From NCBI GenBank assembly GCA_028583415.1, contig CM053266.1, positions 44,399,726-44,463,725 of the forward strand: a DNA stretch of 64,000 bases, in the 5' to 3' direction. Numbering within the stretch: the stretch's first letter is position 1; the number at the start of each line of letters is the position of its first letter. A program made the position numbers and the translations under genes. Under the pieces are notes generated by a model. That model saw only the letters and a program-made list of their open reading frames with translations. It searched no databases and was not told the DNA's origin. Below, in pieces: positions 1-13,500 of the stretch. Source of the DNA: Protea cynaroides. Taxonomy: Eukaryota; Streptophyta; Magnoliopsida; Proteales; Proteaceae.

Positions 1-389
1 ATAAAATCAAATAGCAAAATCAATTGTGGGCCGATTGGTTTGCCTCACTGAAATCCATTAATAGACCGATTAGATCATTAGATCGATTAACATAAGACTG
101 ATTGGGGACTGAGATCGATCGGATCGAATATAAATGTGTCCATATCATACAAATGAGGACCGATTACAAGTTGCATGATATTAATTAACCTGGTAATTAA
201 TGATCAATTAGACTCTATCAATGTTGCATGTAGATTCATGCAACACTGAATACCCCATGTACATAACAAGACATACCATAAGTACATAATAAGACCTAAT
301 AGTTATACGATCTATAGAGAATAAGTAATAGATAAAATTTTGAAAATAATAACACAATATTCATAAAATGGTAAGACTATATCATTTAA

Positions 390-460
390 CCGAAAGGGGG
401 TTGCTCTGACAGGAAACCTATGCCTCAAAAAAACAAAAGGTTCTAAGTTCGATTCTTCTT
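390..460 (+). repeat. possible tRNA-derived SINE fragment
   Basis: A word resembling a pol III A box (TTGCTCTGACAGG) is followed about 35 bases later by a B-box-like AAGTTCGATTC. No cloverleaf can be drawn with confidence and no 3' boundary is clear, so this is at most a SINE head, not a functional tRNA gene. Confidence 0.3.
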
Positions 461-2504
461 ATTGTCTTGGAACCACTTATATAAGGTGTTAAGTATTTAG
501 GTACAAGTAAAATGATTATTACTCAACCCTAGAATAAATTTATCCATATGATTATGGAGTCAGTAAGAACATACGGGACTAATAAGGCACAAGATAAACA
601 TCACCATTGTTATAAGTTTCAATTTAATTGCTTTTTGCCATGTGATCCTACAAAGCATTTGGAAATACTTAAAAACCAACTTTGGACAAATTTTTTTAAT
701 GAATTAAAGATACAAGAAGAGAAGTCAATAAATATATAATTGAAGCTTAAAAAATATCGAGAAAGAATAATTTAAATATTTATTGGCTTGAAAGTATAAA
801 GTGATAGAGAAAATTGCCAAATGTAGCATGGAATGCAACATACAATTAGTCAGGTTTCATTCATACCTAATGGTGAATGTCCAAACCAACACTTGTGCTC
901 ATGCATGGTAGCTATGTATAAAATATTTTTATAATTAATATTAGAATCCGGTTTTATGCAGCAGACGACAACTAGCTATCCAAAGTCAACCCCTCACGGA
1001 AGATGATATTATGAAATTTATATTGAGACACTAATCAACCATTGCAAATAACCATTTAATCCTTGGAATCATCATTATGTTGATAATTATAATACACGTC
1101 TCTCACATTTTTTGACCTTTCTCCTTTTATTCATGTGGGTTTTTTATATACAAATTGTGATGCATGCATTTTTTTTTTCCTATGTTCATTGATTTAACGT
1201 GAGAGATATTAATACGCACAGGTAACGTGTAAATCTTTTTTCTGAAAAGTAATAATTAAATTAGTCTAAAACAATAAAAAAATATCATTAAAATAAAATG
1301 GAAATTTAAAAAAAAATCCAAAACCAAGTATATTTACATAATTATTGCGAAATTATATTATTGATCAATACCATTACATTTATACTTTGATTTAAAAAAT
1401 GTATATTCTCTTTCATAATTTCATGTGTAGCTTTGAATTTCACCACTATAATATATAAATCAGAACCACAATGTTTTTCTCTTCCATTCACGTGGAATTG
1501 GTTCAATTTTGGTTTATCAGTCTAATTTTGATTCGGTTCGAAATGTAATGAACATAAATAAAAAATATTAGATGGTTTTAATTTTCTAGACCAAAATCAA
1601 ATAATAATCGATTCCACTTATTTGGTTCCTAATTGATTTCCCCTCTATAGATTTTTGTCCGTTGGTATTGCATAACCAGTACTCAACATTCCTCCCACCC
1701 ACATAGAAAGGAATAAATGTTAGGAAATATACAAATACTAGTTAAAAAAAATGTGGAAGTCCATCAAGTTTGACAAAAATAAAACAACGATGAGAGATGT
1801 GAAAGCACGAGAGAAATAGAGCGTAAAAGATATTATAATATTCAATCAATTTAACAAAAATCTTCGATTTGGTTTGCAATCGACAATTTCTTTATTAAAA
1901 CCGAAATCTATCAAATTTTGAGATCTTTAAAACCAAAACCGAACCAATTATCTACCATTCGGTTTGATTTAATTTGATTTTCTATCGGTTGATTTAAGTT
2001 CTATTCATTGGCTATGGACTTATGGTTAAGAATTGACACCCTTCCCTTGAGGTGGTGGAGGGTTATACCATATACATGCTAATCTGAACAAAGCTGGACC
2101 TAAGGTTGTTAAACAATTTTCGGTTTAATGATGTGGTTCGGTTCAAGTTTTATGTTTTAAGGGTAAAATCAAAATCGAATTGTTTATTAAATGGTTTCAG
2201 TTATTTGGTTTTTAAACGATTTTGTTTTCTGTTTAAGGTGGTTAGATACAAGGAAGAGAGGAGAGAAGATGGAAAAAACATTAAAATAATTTTATTCATA
2301 CAAAGATGAGTTTACAATTTAGAAGTATGCCATGTTGATAACATTAAAATAAAATTTATTTCTTCTAATTAGACCTCCAACGTGGATTAAAGTAAATGTT
2401 TAACCAGTTTAAATGATTCATTTTGAAATTAAAATCGAACTGTTTAATAATTGATATTTTGATTTTATTCGATTTCAATTCATTTTTAAGACCGTTAGCT
2501 GAAT

Positions 2505-2735
2505 GTATCCAAATACTCTCTTCTCATAGGTTCGGGAGGAGAGGCAGCAACCCCTTTAGATGGCTGGCACTTAGGATTTGGATGAATCCGAGTCTTCCAT
2601 CTGAGCCGACACCCCCTTATTAGTTTAGCTTGTTAATTCGGATGGAAAACTCAGATTCATCCAAGCCTCACGTGTTGGTCATCTAAGAGGGTTGCCGTCT
2701 CTCTTCCCGAATCTCTGAGAGGAAAGGATGTGGAT
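2505..2735. mobile_element. foldback MITE (copy FB1)
   Basis: The left arm begins GTATCCAAATACTCTC and the right arm ends in the complementary GGATGTGGATC. The two halves pair along most of their length, apart from a short central loop containing GAGCCGACACCC. It belongs to the family seen at 20860, 23007, 46062, 46385, 50678 and 51160. The target-site duplication is not clear in this copy. Confidence 0.65.
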
Positions 2736-3371
2736 CTGACTGAACACTCCATGCGTTTATCACATTGTACGACAGTTTGTACATGGTCGATTCTGAAGAT
2801 CAAAACAGTGGCCAATGGTTAGCGAGAACCGTCAACACAGTTTGAAACTTTTAACCGTTGAAGGAAGGTCTATAACGGCGAATAGACGGTCAAGATGAAC
2901 TGACGTGGCAGCGTCAACTCCGTTATTCTCGATACCACCGATAAGACTTCCTGGAGGGAGAATGTGGTCCACCATCCACCGTCCATCAACTAACGTTCCT
3001 GTAACTATTTCAAAATATAAATAGAATTTCTGATTTCTTTGGACACAACTGGTATTTTGTTAAAAGAAAAGCTAGTATCCGTCATTTAACCATAAATCTT
3101 TGATTTGATGCGTGTTTTCTAATTTTGCTAAGGGTACAGCTATGGTACACGCGGATGCATTAAGTTAGCTCGCGACAGAAACATTTAAACGACAGAAATA
3201 ATTATCCCTTGCTCATAAGTCTGAAATACCCTTGCTCTCACCATCGTACATTCGTACTAACATCATCTTCATGTCATCATGACACATCACATCTCTTGAT
3301 CACCATCTGATTCGAAATCAACGGTTACCATGGTTCGATAATCCACACTTGTCAATCTGCTTGGTTTTTTC

Positions 3372-3785
3372 TAGGGATGTTAATTTTGGAACCGAACCGG
3401 TAGCCGTAACCCAAAATCGACCCGAATTGAATTGTTACTGGACATATTTCAGGTTGAGGTATAGCATATCCGGGCTAACCCAAAACCAGACAAAAAAGGT
3501 GGACCAAATAACTTGAACTCGATAATGGTTTGAACCAAATCGATATAGACCGAATATTTAACCCTAGTTTCACTACTTCAGCCTTTTTAGGTGGCCTTAA
3601 TGGGTTTTTTATCGGACTTTGAACCTGAACCAACTTGAAACCGAACCGGTCCATTAATTAATGTGCACAATGCAGGCCGCTCAACCCGAACCTCTTAATG
3701 GACATGTTTTGGTCAGAGCCTATAACACCCGACACTGATTTGGTCTGAATTGAAACTGGCCCGGACCAGCCCATTGACACCCTAT
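3372..3785. mobile_element. possible hAT-like MITE
   Basis: The left end reads TAGGGATGTTAATTTTGG and the right end is TTGACACCCTA. Together they give imperfect terminal inverted repeats of the plant hAT type (TAGGG..GT.AA). The interior carries AACCGAACCGG words near both ends. I find no convincing 8-bp target duplication, so the boundaries are provisional. Confidence 0.4.
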
Positions 3786-3935
3786 GGTTCAACACTTCAA
3801 TTGAGTATTCTTGAAAAGATTTATTTACATAATACCCTTGATGCCTTTTCCAGCAATGTGATTTGATCAGAAGAGGTGATGATATCACTGTCCAGTTGGG
3901 AAGGTGACGGGGAGAGTTTGGTAAATTGACTGAGT

Positions 3936-4176
3936 TGCATGCGAGTACCGCAGACTCAAAAGTCCCACTCACGGCGCTGTCTTCAGTCCTCACGCCGTGG
4001 GATGTTTATTTATTAAATATATAAATAAATTTTATAGAGAGAGAGAGAGAGAGAGGGGAGAGAGAGAGAGAGAGAGGTGGGAATGTGGGTAGGTCCATAG
4101 GAGAGAGTCCGCCCATGTCTTGAAGTGTCGTGCATGCATTCTGTGCATCTTTGTTCCCAATCTGCATTTGCATGCA
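3936..4176 (+). promoter_or_regulatory. RY motifs and GA repeat upstream of the VAL gene
   Basis: Two perfect 8-mers TGCATGCA lie at 4131-4138 and 4169-4176, 38 bp apart, with a third TGCATG core at 3936-3941. Between them is a GA-rich tract at about 4036-4077. RY (CATGCA) is the known site of B3 proteins of the VAL/ABI3/FUS3/LEC2 group, and GA repeats are bound by BPC proteins linked to Polycomb recruitment. The coding start is at 4568, so the motifs lie in the promoter or 5' leader. That the VAL protein binds them itself is inference. Confidence 0.5.
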
Positions 4177-4567
4177 CACGCTTCTTTCTCTCGACTCGAT
4201 CTCCATCACCGATTTTTCGCGGCCCCCGCCGACTAATCTGGGTTTGATTTGATTAACTCAGGTGGTCGGATTCCGGTCAAATTTAGTCCACTTTGAGCTC
4301 TAAAGGTGGGAAGAGTTACGAAGGAGAAGGGGAAGAGGATATGGAAGTGAAATAGAAGACAAAGTTAGGGTTTTTCTTTGTGTTTAGAAACGGAAGGTTA
4401 GTTGCTTTACTTATATTCTTCTTCGCTGTATTGGATTATTTCAAGTTTCATTCTTTATTATTGCTGTTTTATTAATCATAGGTCGTTGTTGTTCTGTTCT
4501 GACGTTGGGGCCCTATAGTCTCTTTTTTTTTTTTTTTGGTAAGGTTTGTGAGGAATTGATTCGGCGA

Positions 4568-7500
4568 ATGGCGTCGAGGATTTGCATGAATGGAGCATGC
4601 GGGGCGACATCTTCGATCGAATGGAGGAAAGGATGGCGTCTACGATCTGGTGGATTTGCGAATCTCTGTGATAAGTGCGGGTAATCTTCGGTCATGGCTT
4701 TGCTTGTGTTGTGGAAATTCGATTGATTTTGCTTGGATTTTCCGTTTAATTGGGTTGAGGTACGAGCAATTTGGGGCTGCGGCTCTTGGGTTTTTGTTCT
4801 CGCAATGGCTCTGTATTGTAATCTGTTTGCAAAATAAAAGGCATAGAGAGGTGAAATTAAATCAAAATTAAGTTTTTGTATTCATTATCTTATATGTAAC
4901 AATTCCAAAATATTCTAAATTTGGTTATAATTATACTACATTTTGCGAACAAATCTTTAGATTTATAAAAGAAAATAAGGATTCTATTTGAAAAGTTTGA
5001 TTACCATATTTAGTAAGATTTTAAGGTAATTACACAAACATAATTACAAATTTTTTCATTTTTTCAAATCTAATTACACTCCACTTCGCTCTACTTGCAA
5101 CCAGACGGAACCCATGTGTATTTGGGGGGATTTGTTTGAGATATAGATTGTGTTTCTTATTTTCTTTTATTTGAGTTATTGGGATGGCTTTATATTTCTA
5201 TTTCGGCTTCTTCTCTTGTACATTATTGTATATTCTCGGGCAAACGGTTCCTTTTTTTCCTTCACATTTTCCCCATTTTCCTATTTATGGAATCATCTTC
5301 TTTTTGTTTTGTTTTATTTTTATTTTTGTTTTTGTTTTTTTTCCACTTACTTAAATTTTTTCCACTCTTATTACGTGGATAATAATAATAACAACAACAA
5401 TAATGTAAATAATCATGTTTTTATTTATTTAGTTTATTATGTATTATTATTACTATTACTATTTATTTATTTCTATTATTTCCATCGGAATTTTATATTT
5501 TCATTTCGTAATATTTTCGTTTTTTTTCCTAAAATTAATTGGCTTACTTGGTGCAATACTTTGGCTTGTTGTACATTTTGGACTTTCAGCACTTATTCTC
5601 TTACAATTTGTGTTTTTTTTTTCTTAAAATTAATTGGCTTATACTTTTTCTAATTGGTAAGAAAGCTGTTGAGCGATCCGAACAAGGTGAAAGCTAGATT
5701 TTTATTACGACATACGGAATTCTTATTTTGTGAATGTAGTGCATGAGTATTCTGTAGTTTCCTATTCTAAATTTCTAAGGGGTTGAGCTTTGAAAAATGA
5801 AAACTAATAGTATTGCGGCTTCCGTCTAATCCTTTGAGATTGAAACGCTCCATCGCTTTTGATTGAGAAGTATAAAAGACGGCTGATTACCAAAGCCAGC
5901 ATCTGTAGGATAAAACTCTGCAATCTTCCTTCACATTGCAAGAGTTGTGATATTTAATTGCATAATAACCTTGATTTGAAGGGAATACAAGTCCTTGATC
6001 TTAGCTTTAACGTCTTCAAGATGATGAAGACCTAGCACTAGATATCTGTTCACATACCTTTTGAGTTTGTAAATAATTTTGATGGGAAGTGACTAGTGAG
6101 CTTCCTCTGCAGTATGGTGTTGGAACTTCTTTCCACTAGTCACCTACTGTAATCTGTAGTGCAGCTTCTTTCCCCCATCCTTCCTCCCCCTATTTTGATG
6201 GAATAACAAGTTAACAACAAAATTTATAGAAATAAGAATACTCTAAGGAATAATATAGCAATGCAAATTATTAGCAAATCTATGAACACCATATACCTAG
6301 ATAACTTGTGCTTTTTAGACATTTTCTTTTGTACTATTTATTGTCATTTGCTTTTTATCGATTGTAATTGTTGTTGGTAATAATTTTAAATTATCATGGT
6401 TTCTAGATAGTTAATCTGGACATTATGGTTAAAAAACCGTACATAATGTCTGCAGTTCAACCTTTTAGTAGTTTATGGTTCCATCTTCCTGCTTCCATCC
6501 TGAACCCACAATCACTGCCAATATTGCTTATTGTGGGACGATCTAATGTAATGCCAATATTGCTTATTGTGGGACGATCTAATGTAATGCCAATATTGCT
6601 TATTGTGGGACGATCTAATGTAATGCCAATATTGCTTATTGCGGGATGACCTAATGTAATTTCATTAAAATGTAATATAAACAAGGTGTTAGTTTTTCTA
6701 TGAATTACATAAAAGTAGGGCTGTGATCTGCAAATTCTCATTGTTTATTCCCTTTTACTGATCATGAATGAAATGCTGCATCATATTTTTCTTTTCTTCT
6801 ACACAGATCATATTAATCCCTTTACGACCACGATGCATTACAAAAACTTTATTTTATTTTATTTTGTCATATAAGATCTCAGGTAAATACTGAAGGATAT
6901 GAAATTTGAATATCTTTCCTTCCTTTTTTTTTTTTTGGCTAAAGATCAGCAAAGATATATATTAAAGAAGAAAAAGAATATACAGAGTTAATGTGCAGGC
7001 ATACTCGGACAGAAAATACAAGTGATTTGAAAGATTTGTGACCCCACCTTTGGCATTGCCATCAGTCCTTCCAATTAATTCTTAATTTGGCATTCTTGAC
7101 TTCAGGTCTGCTTATGAGCAATTAGTTTTCTGTGATGCTTTCCACTCAAAAGAATCTGGTTGGAGGGAATGCAATTCCTGTGGCAAGGTAAGCTGGGTTG
7201 TGCATGTCCACACACATGTTTTTGTGTGTGTGAGGAGAGCTATTCTTTATGTAACCTGATAGATTGATAGTTTCTGCATTTCTCCTCTCTATCTTTCTGT
7301 CTCTCCTGTAGATCTAATTCGTTTAGTATTGGCAGCTTCTCCATTGTGGATGTATTGCTTCAAAGTATGCACTTGAGCTACTTGATAATGGAGGTGTGGA
7401 GTGTACTAACTGTGCAAGGAGTTCAGGAATTTCCTCTGTAAGTCACATATGCATCAAGCTTTTGAAACCATTGGTTGTATGCTTTTATCTACTGAAGTGG

Positions 7501-10500
7501 ATGTTTTTTTTTCCTCTTATCATGGGGTCAAGGAAACTGTATGTCATCTTTTGATATATTGTTTTAAACTATTCAGTTAATAGTGTTGGTAATCTATACT
7601 ATCCTTGAGGAGGACAACTAGCAAACATGGCCAAATCTGTTGCTGTAAACTTGAGTCCAAAACCCATCATTACCTGACAACATTCTAAACTGGCCTGCTT
7701 CCTAACATCCCCTTTCTGTCGCCGAGTGGTGTAAAATGAAACTTCAGCAATGGAGATGGATAAATGTATAGCTTGGTGGAAACATGTGGTATTCTTTATA
7801 AAATGACCTCATCTGACAAACTGTAGATTAGGTTTGTCTAGAATTTCCTCATATTTCTAGTGGTAACCATTGTTGTGGTACTAATAACTATGTAATTTGG
7901 AACCTTGTCATGCATATATTGAATTTTGTGTTCTCTTGTTCATTAATCCTAGACGTTTCTGACCCTTCCTAAAACTTCATGTAGATCCCGACTGATGAAA
8001 GGCCGTATGGATTTGGTACATCTACAGCAGATAATGTTGGTGAACTGCGATCCACTTCTGGGGACAGTAAAATTGATGGTGATAGCATTGATAAGAGGAG
8101 GCTTATGCAGTTTGGAAAATGTATGGAGGCTAATGGGCCAAGCAGCTTTCTTCAATCTCAGAAAGATGACACAAATGAGTCTCTTGGGCCAATAAAACGA
8201 GAGCAAGTCATGACTCCTCGCGGGGAATTAGGAAGCACAAGTTTTTCAAATTTAAATCACGCATCTTTGGGACCACCTCAGATCATCAAAAGAGACAGCA
8301 TGGGTGCCAATGATATCTACAACTCACTATCTCAGACATGCTTGAATATTGTATTGGGTGCTCCTTCAGCAAGTACAACTCTTGCACTTTCTGCTCCTAG
8401 TGTCGTTGATCGAAGGGACCAGAGTAAACCACCCTCTTCTTTTCAACAAGCGCAAAGATCACGCCAACTTTTGCCCAAGCCTTTGAAGATGGTCCCCAGC
8501 ACAGGGCTGGAGACAAATAAAGACATGCTTCCTCAGATACGTGTTGCAAGACCACCTGCTGAGGGACGAGGGCGGAACCAATTGCTTCCACGTTATTGGC
8601 CAAGAATAACAGACCAAGAATTGCAGCAAATATCTGGAGAGTATCCATGATTGTCTTAATAAATTTTACAAATTAAAATAATTTGCTGGCTGAATTATAC
8701 ATATATATAAGTTATAACTTGCTGCTTGCTGGTGTTAGTATGTTACTACTGTGTTCCTTGACGTCGTTATCTTCAAGTTCAAATTCTACTATTGTGCCGT
8801 TGTTTGAGAAGGTCCTGAGTGCCAGTGATGCGGGTCGGATTGGTCGTTTAGTTCTCCCAAAAGCATGTGCTGAGGTACGTTTCAAAAACTATGTAATGAG
8901 GAAATGAACACAGATGTTGATCTACCTCAAAAGCTTGACTGAGACACATTCATGTATGTGCATAATAATTATTAGATAAACACAGATGTTGATCTCCCTC
9001 TCATTCTTTTTTACTTTTTCAAATTGCAAAAAGTGAATTGTAGACATGGCAAGAGAATGACAAATAGGAGTGTCCTTTTTATATAGTCCAAAAGTGTGCA
9101 CTTCTCTAGTTTTCTGCCCATGAACTCCATAACGCGAAGCACTTTATTTTGTGAGAAATTCCTATCTTGGCTTTGTCAGGCTATTTGTTATTTGACAGGA
9201 AACTATATATGCAGGCTTATTTTCCGCCTATCTCTCAACCAGAAGGCCTTCCTTTGAAGATTCAAGATGCGAAGGGCAAAGATTGGGTGTTTCAGTTCAG
9301 ATTTTGGCCTAATAACAACAGCAGAATGTACGTGTTAGAGGGCGTAACCCCTTGCATACAGTCAATGCAATTACAAGCTGGAGATACTGGTATTTCTCAT
9401 GCCCTTACATTTGACAGTGGCTTCTGATATTGATCTTGTCAATGGACCTGTTATTTCATAGCATTCTAGGTTAGTTTACCTGTAAGATAATGTTATTGTG
9501 CTTAATTGATCAAGGCATTTCCTCTTCACATTCCTGTAACTTGTAAATATAAACTCAGGGATCACAGAAGATTATATGCTTCGGAATATTTTCTCACCGT
9601 TCATCCTGCTGTTTCTCTTCTGTGGATATTTATTTTGGAGCTTGAAGTTTCTCATGACTTGTGTTGAGGCTTTAGTTTTAAGATTTGATAGAAGTAGGGA
9701 AAACTCACTTCAGTTAGAATCATCTGCTTTTTTCTTGCTTTAACTGTTCCTTTCTGGTGGGTTCCCTTTTTCTTTGTGATGCAATGTTGATTGATACTGA
9801 TATTCCAATGGTAGATACTGGGCCACGTGGTGTTTATTTGATTGACAACCCTCTTTGATTGGACTGTTAGTGGTGCTCGTTTTCTAGGCTTGGCTATGAT
9901 TATTGGTTATGTTATCTGTTTTACAGCTCAAAAAGATGGTTTAATACTCCAGGAGTGGCTGTACAAAAGCTGTAATTGGAAGATTCATGTAGCAACCTAA
10001 TAATACCTGAAACCTTACCCTGTGGCACCATAGACATATGGCTACTCTGTTTGCAGACATTGCTGCTAGGATGGATATTTCATAGTCTGTAGGTCCAAAA
10101 AATTGTCATAGTGGTTTAGGCATCTTACTGCATGCTTTGAAGCCCTATTTTCTTTATTAGGTGCTAGGTTTCTCATTTTCCATATAATATGCAATCCTTC
10201 AGCAGTAGTCTTGATATTCTGTATGACTGGTGCTCCTTTTCTTCTGGTTTCTATCTTCTTTATTGCAGTAACATTCAGCCGGATTGATCCAGAAGGAAAA
10301 CTTGTTATGGGATTCAGAAAGGCATCAAACTCTATTACTTTGCAGGTAGAATGACTTCTGGCTTCATAGGACTCTTTTCTACTGCCAATATCTGCATCCA
10401 CCCGAATTAGAAGTTGGGAACCACAGTCAAGCTTTGTGTTAGCGCTGTAACTTTTAATTAATATATAGTTATTAATTAAACAGGATACCCAAATTTCTGC

Positions 10501-13500
10501 TCTTGCTAATGGTCCACATGCCAACGAAACTTTCTTTTCGGGTGTTATTGAGAACCTACCTATAATAAGTGGTTACTCTGGCCTTCTTCAGTCACTCAAG
10601 GGAAGCACAGATCCCCACTTAAGTGCAATGTCAGACCATTTGAGTTCGGCTGACGTGGATATTGGCTGGCATAAAGGTGAGAAGCATGGGAGCAGGACAA
10701 ATGAGAGCTTGCAGCTGTCAACGCTAGGTCCAGAGAAGAAAAGGACTCGAAATATTGGATCCAAAAGCAAGAGATTGCTTATAGATAGTGAAGATGCTTT
10801 GGAGCTGAAGCTTACATGGGAGGAGGCACAAGATTTACTCCGTCCTCCCCCAAGTGTCAGGGCTAGCATTGTCATGGTTGAGGACCAAGAATTTGAAGAA
10901 TATGAAGTAAGTAATTTTCTTGATTCTTTCTTGAGATGTACATATCCTTCATAATCTTTACAAAATATTTTTGTCTCCTTATCTTACATTTGTCTAGACT
11001 GTAAAAAAATTCCCCTCTTCTTTAATAAAAACCGACAATTTGGAGTCATTCTGTTTGCTGCTTTTCCTTTGTCAAAGAAACTACTTACTTTGAATAGATG
11101 AATTTGGAGCTACATTAAGTATTTTCCACTGTTAGGCTACATAGAGAGATAATCACCACTAACTTCTTCTTAGTCTCACTTTTTGAACTCTGGGTTGGCT
11201 AGAGAAAACCTGCTTTACTATTCTAATACATATAGAGGGTCAACTCTTAATATTAAAGCATCTAAATGGTGAATAAATACTTCGGCTACGGTAAAACAAC
11301 ACCAGTCAGTGGTGACTTAATATAGAAGTAGATAAATTACATGACAGAAAATGTTTTTCTTAACCGTCAAGTTTATTTTCTAGAGCTTGTCGTGAATGTG
11401 AGTTCCTTATGTTGATAAAGGTGTTGTCTTGGTAGCTGGTTGGTTTAGTGTGCAAAGTTTTAAATACTGATTTCAGTCATTTCTTTTTGTCCCTATTGAA
11501 GCGTAAATATTTCAAGGTAATATGGTGATATGTGCGGAATATTGTTGAAATCTTGAAAATGATGGAAATATTATTTGACAAATTTTACATTAAAATTCAT
11601 CTAGAATCAAAGTTTGCAACTTAATAATCATAAAATAAGCACAAATACACATCTGGGAAGATTCCATTAAATAAATGAGAACCATTTACAATAGCTTGAA
11701 GGGATCAATTCCTCATTATTTAGTACGACAAGGTACAGTGTACAGTAAATAGTAGATTTTTTTTAAGATATTGAATTATTTGTAATGCATTGGTTGCAAT
11801 CATCTTTCTTTTGCTAAAAAAATTTCTTTATGGGACGTTGTTATTGTAACAAGGGTTTTTTACGTTTGAAAATGTAACAAAATAAATTTGAACCATTTAT
11901 TTTTACTATTTTTTTAATCTAACCCATTCGAACTTGGGGAGTGTAATAGTAATGTTTAGAGTACTCGTACACATGCATGGACATACACGGGATGCATGCC
12001 AATACATAGGGGGTATTTGATTAAATTAGAGTTTGAAATTCGATATGTGGGTAATCTAGACCATGTTCTTTCAGCTAATGGTTGGAATGGACACATCATC
12101 TGCCCATATCGCAGAATAAATTCTTGTGACATTTGGAAAAATAACAAACCCTTGTTACAACAACGTTTCCCCTTTCTTTATGTATATATAGAGGGAAATA
12201 GAGTTCCTACTTCTACCCTTGTTCAATCATTGCAGCCTCCAAGCCTGCTCTGGTTAAGCAAAAAAAACCTGCTCATAGTTTCGAAATTGGTTACGCATCT
12301 TTTTGCATTGGATTTGTAATGGTTGTTGCTTACTTAAAGTTTGTGCATTTGTGTGATGTTACTGTCATACTCTGTTAGTTATTTTAAGTTATTGACTGTT
12401 AATTATTTTATGTTATCGCATCTTTTTGACAATCATAGTTGTCAAGGCGACAAGGCGATCCAAGGGGTTCAAGGCCATCCTGGGCGCCTAGGCGCCCTCC
12501 TAGGTGTTGATTAGGCGACTAAGGCCTTCCCAATGTATTTTTTTTATTTCTAAAATATTAATGCTATATTAATGTTTATATATATGCAACATTCTATATA
12601 AATAATCAACATTTAAAACATAACTTAATTAACATGAGAAAACCATCAAGGCAACAAATAATGAGTTAAGTAGGCAACACGTATTTATGACTAACATTTG
12701 CGTACTTCTAACAAATTTGAGTGGAGCGTAACTCCTTTAATATAGTTCAGATTCAAGCAATCTCAAATTTGTTGTAAAGCTAGTATAATCTGTTTTCTAC
12801 AAATCCGAGATTGCTTGAATCCGAGTTATAATGAAGGAGTTAAATTCCGTTCAAACCTTATTCGGAGTACGCGAATGCTGTTTAAAGTCGTCTGAATGTA
12901 AATTATTTTTTTGGGCATCAAAGCAAGAGATTATTTTGGCGCGTTCTTGGTTTTTAGTGATGTTTTACTATAATAAGATTTATGAAATTTTTATATTTGA
13001 AAAAAAGCCTAGCATTTGGAAGTTGAAAATCGCCCCTGCACCCAAAAATACGGTTTTTGTTCTTGAACTAGAGGGTTGACTTTTTATCCTTTTAGAATTT
13101 GAATTTTAGACTATTTTTATTGGATTCAAATGGGGGGAGGGGTATTTGCTTATTTATGAATAATATCTTAAGTAAATGAAATATAAAATTAAAGAAACAT
13201 TTGCTTAAATGATATTAGTCATAAATAAGTACTGCCTGATAAGTGTTGTTCCTAAGAACAAAAAAAGACACATTGAAAACAAGGCGGTCACCTAGGGTGA
13301 TAAGGCGCCCTGGCTTACAAAATCTGCCTGGACGCCTAGGCGACGCCTTGACAACTATGTTGCCAATTATGTGTTTTATACGTCTTAGTATTTTATGATT
13401 CATTATATGTTAAGATATTTTTTGCATGTTCCCATGAAGGAATAGATGAACTCGTGCCAAAACTCACTAGACTGGTAGATTTTGATGTGATAACACCCAC

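Larger units (their letters stand above)
1..3990. other. AT-rich intergenic region, no gene supported
   Basis: No open frame here has plant protein character; the few short frames lack recognisable motifs and are of low complexity. The stretch holds transposon debris: a tRNA-like (SINE-type) fragment near 390-460, many GGTTCGGTTT/AACCGAACC-like words typical of hAT subterminal repeats (about 1500-2480 and 3390-3660), a foldback element at 2505-2735 and a possible hAT-like MITE at 3372-3785. Confidence 0.7.

Noticed and set aside
5150..5653. 167-aa Phe/Tyr-rich frame resembling a membrane protein
   Set aside because: It lies in a T-rich part of VAL intron 1; the hydrophobicity comes from base composition.
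12831..13079. 82-aa frame in VAL intron 8
   Set aside because: It lies within a non-autonomous hAT-like element and part of it is one arm of an internal palindrome.
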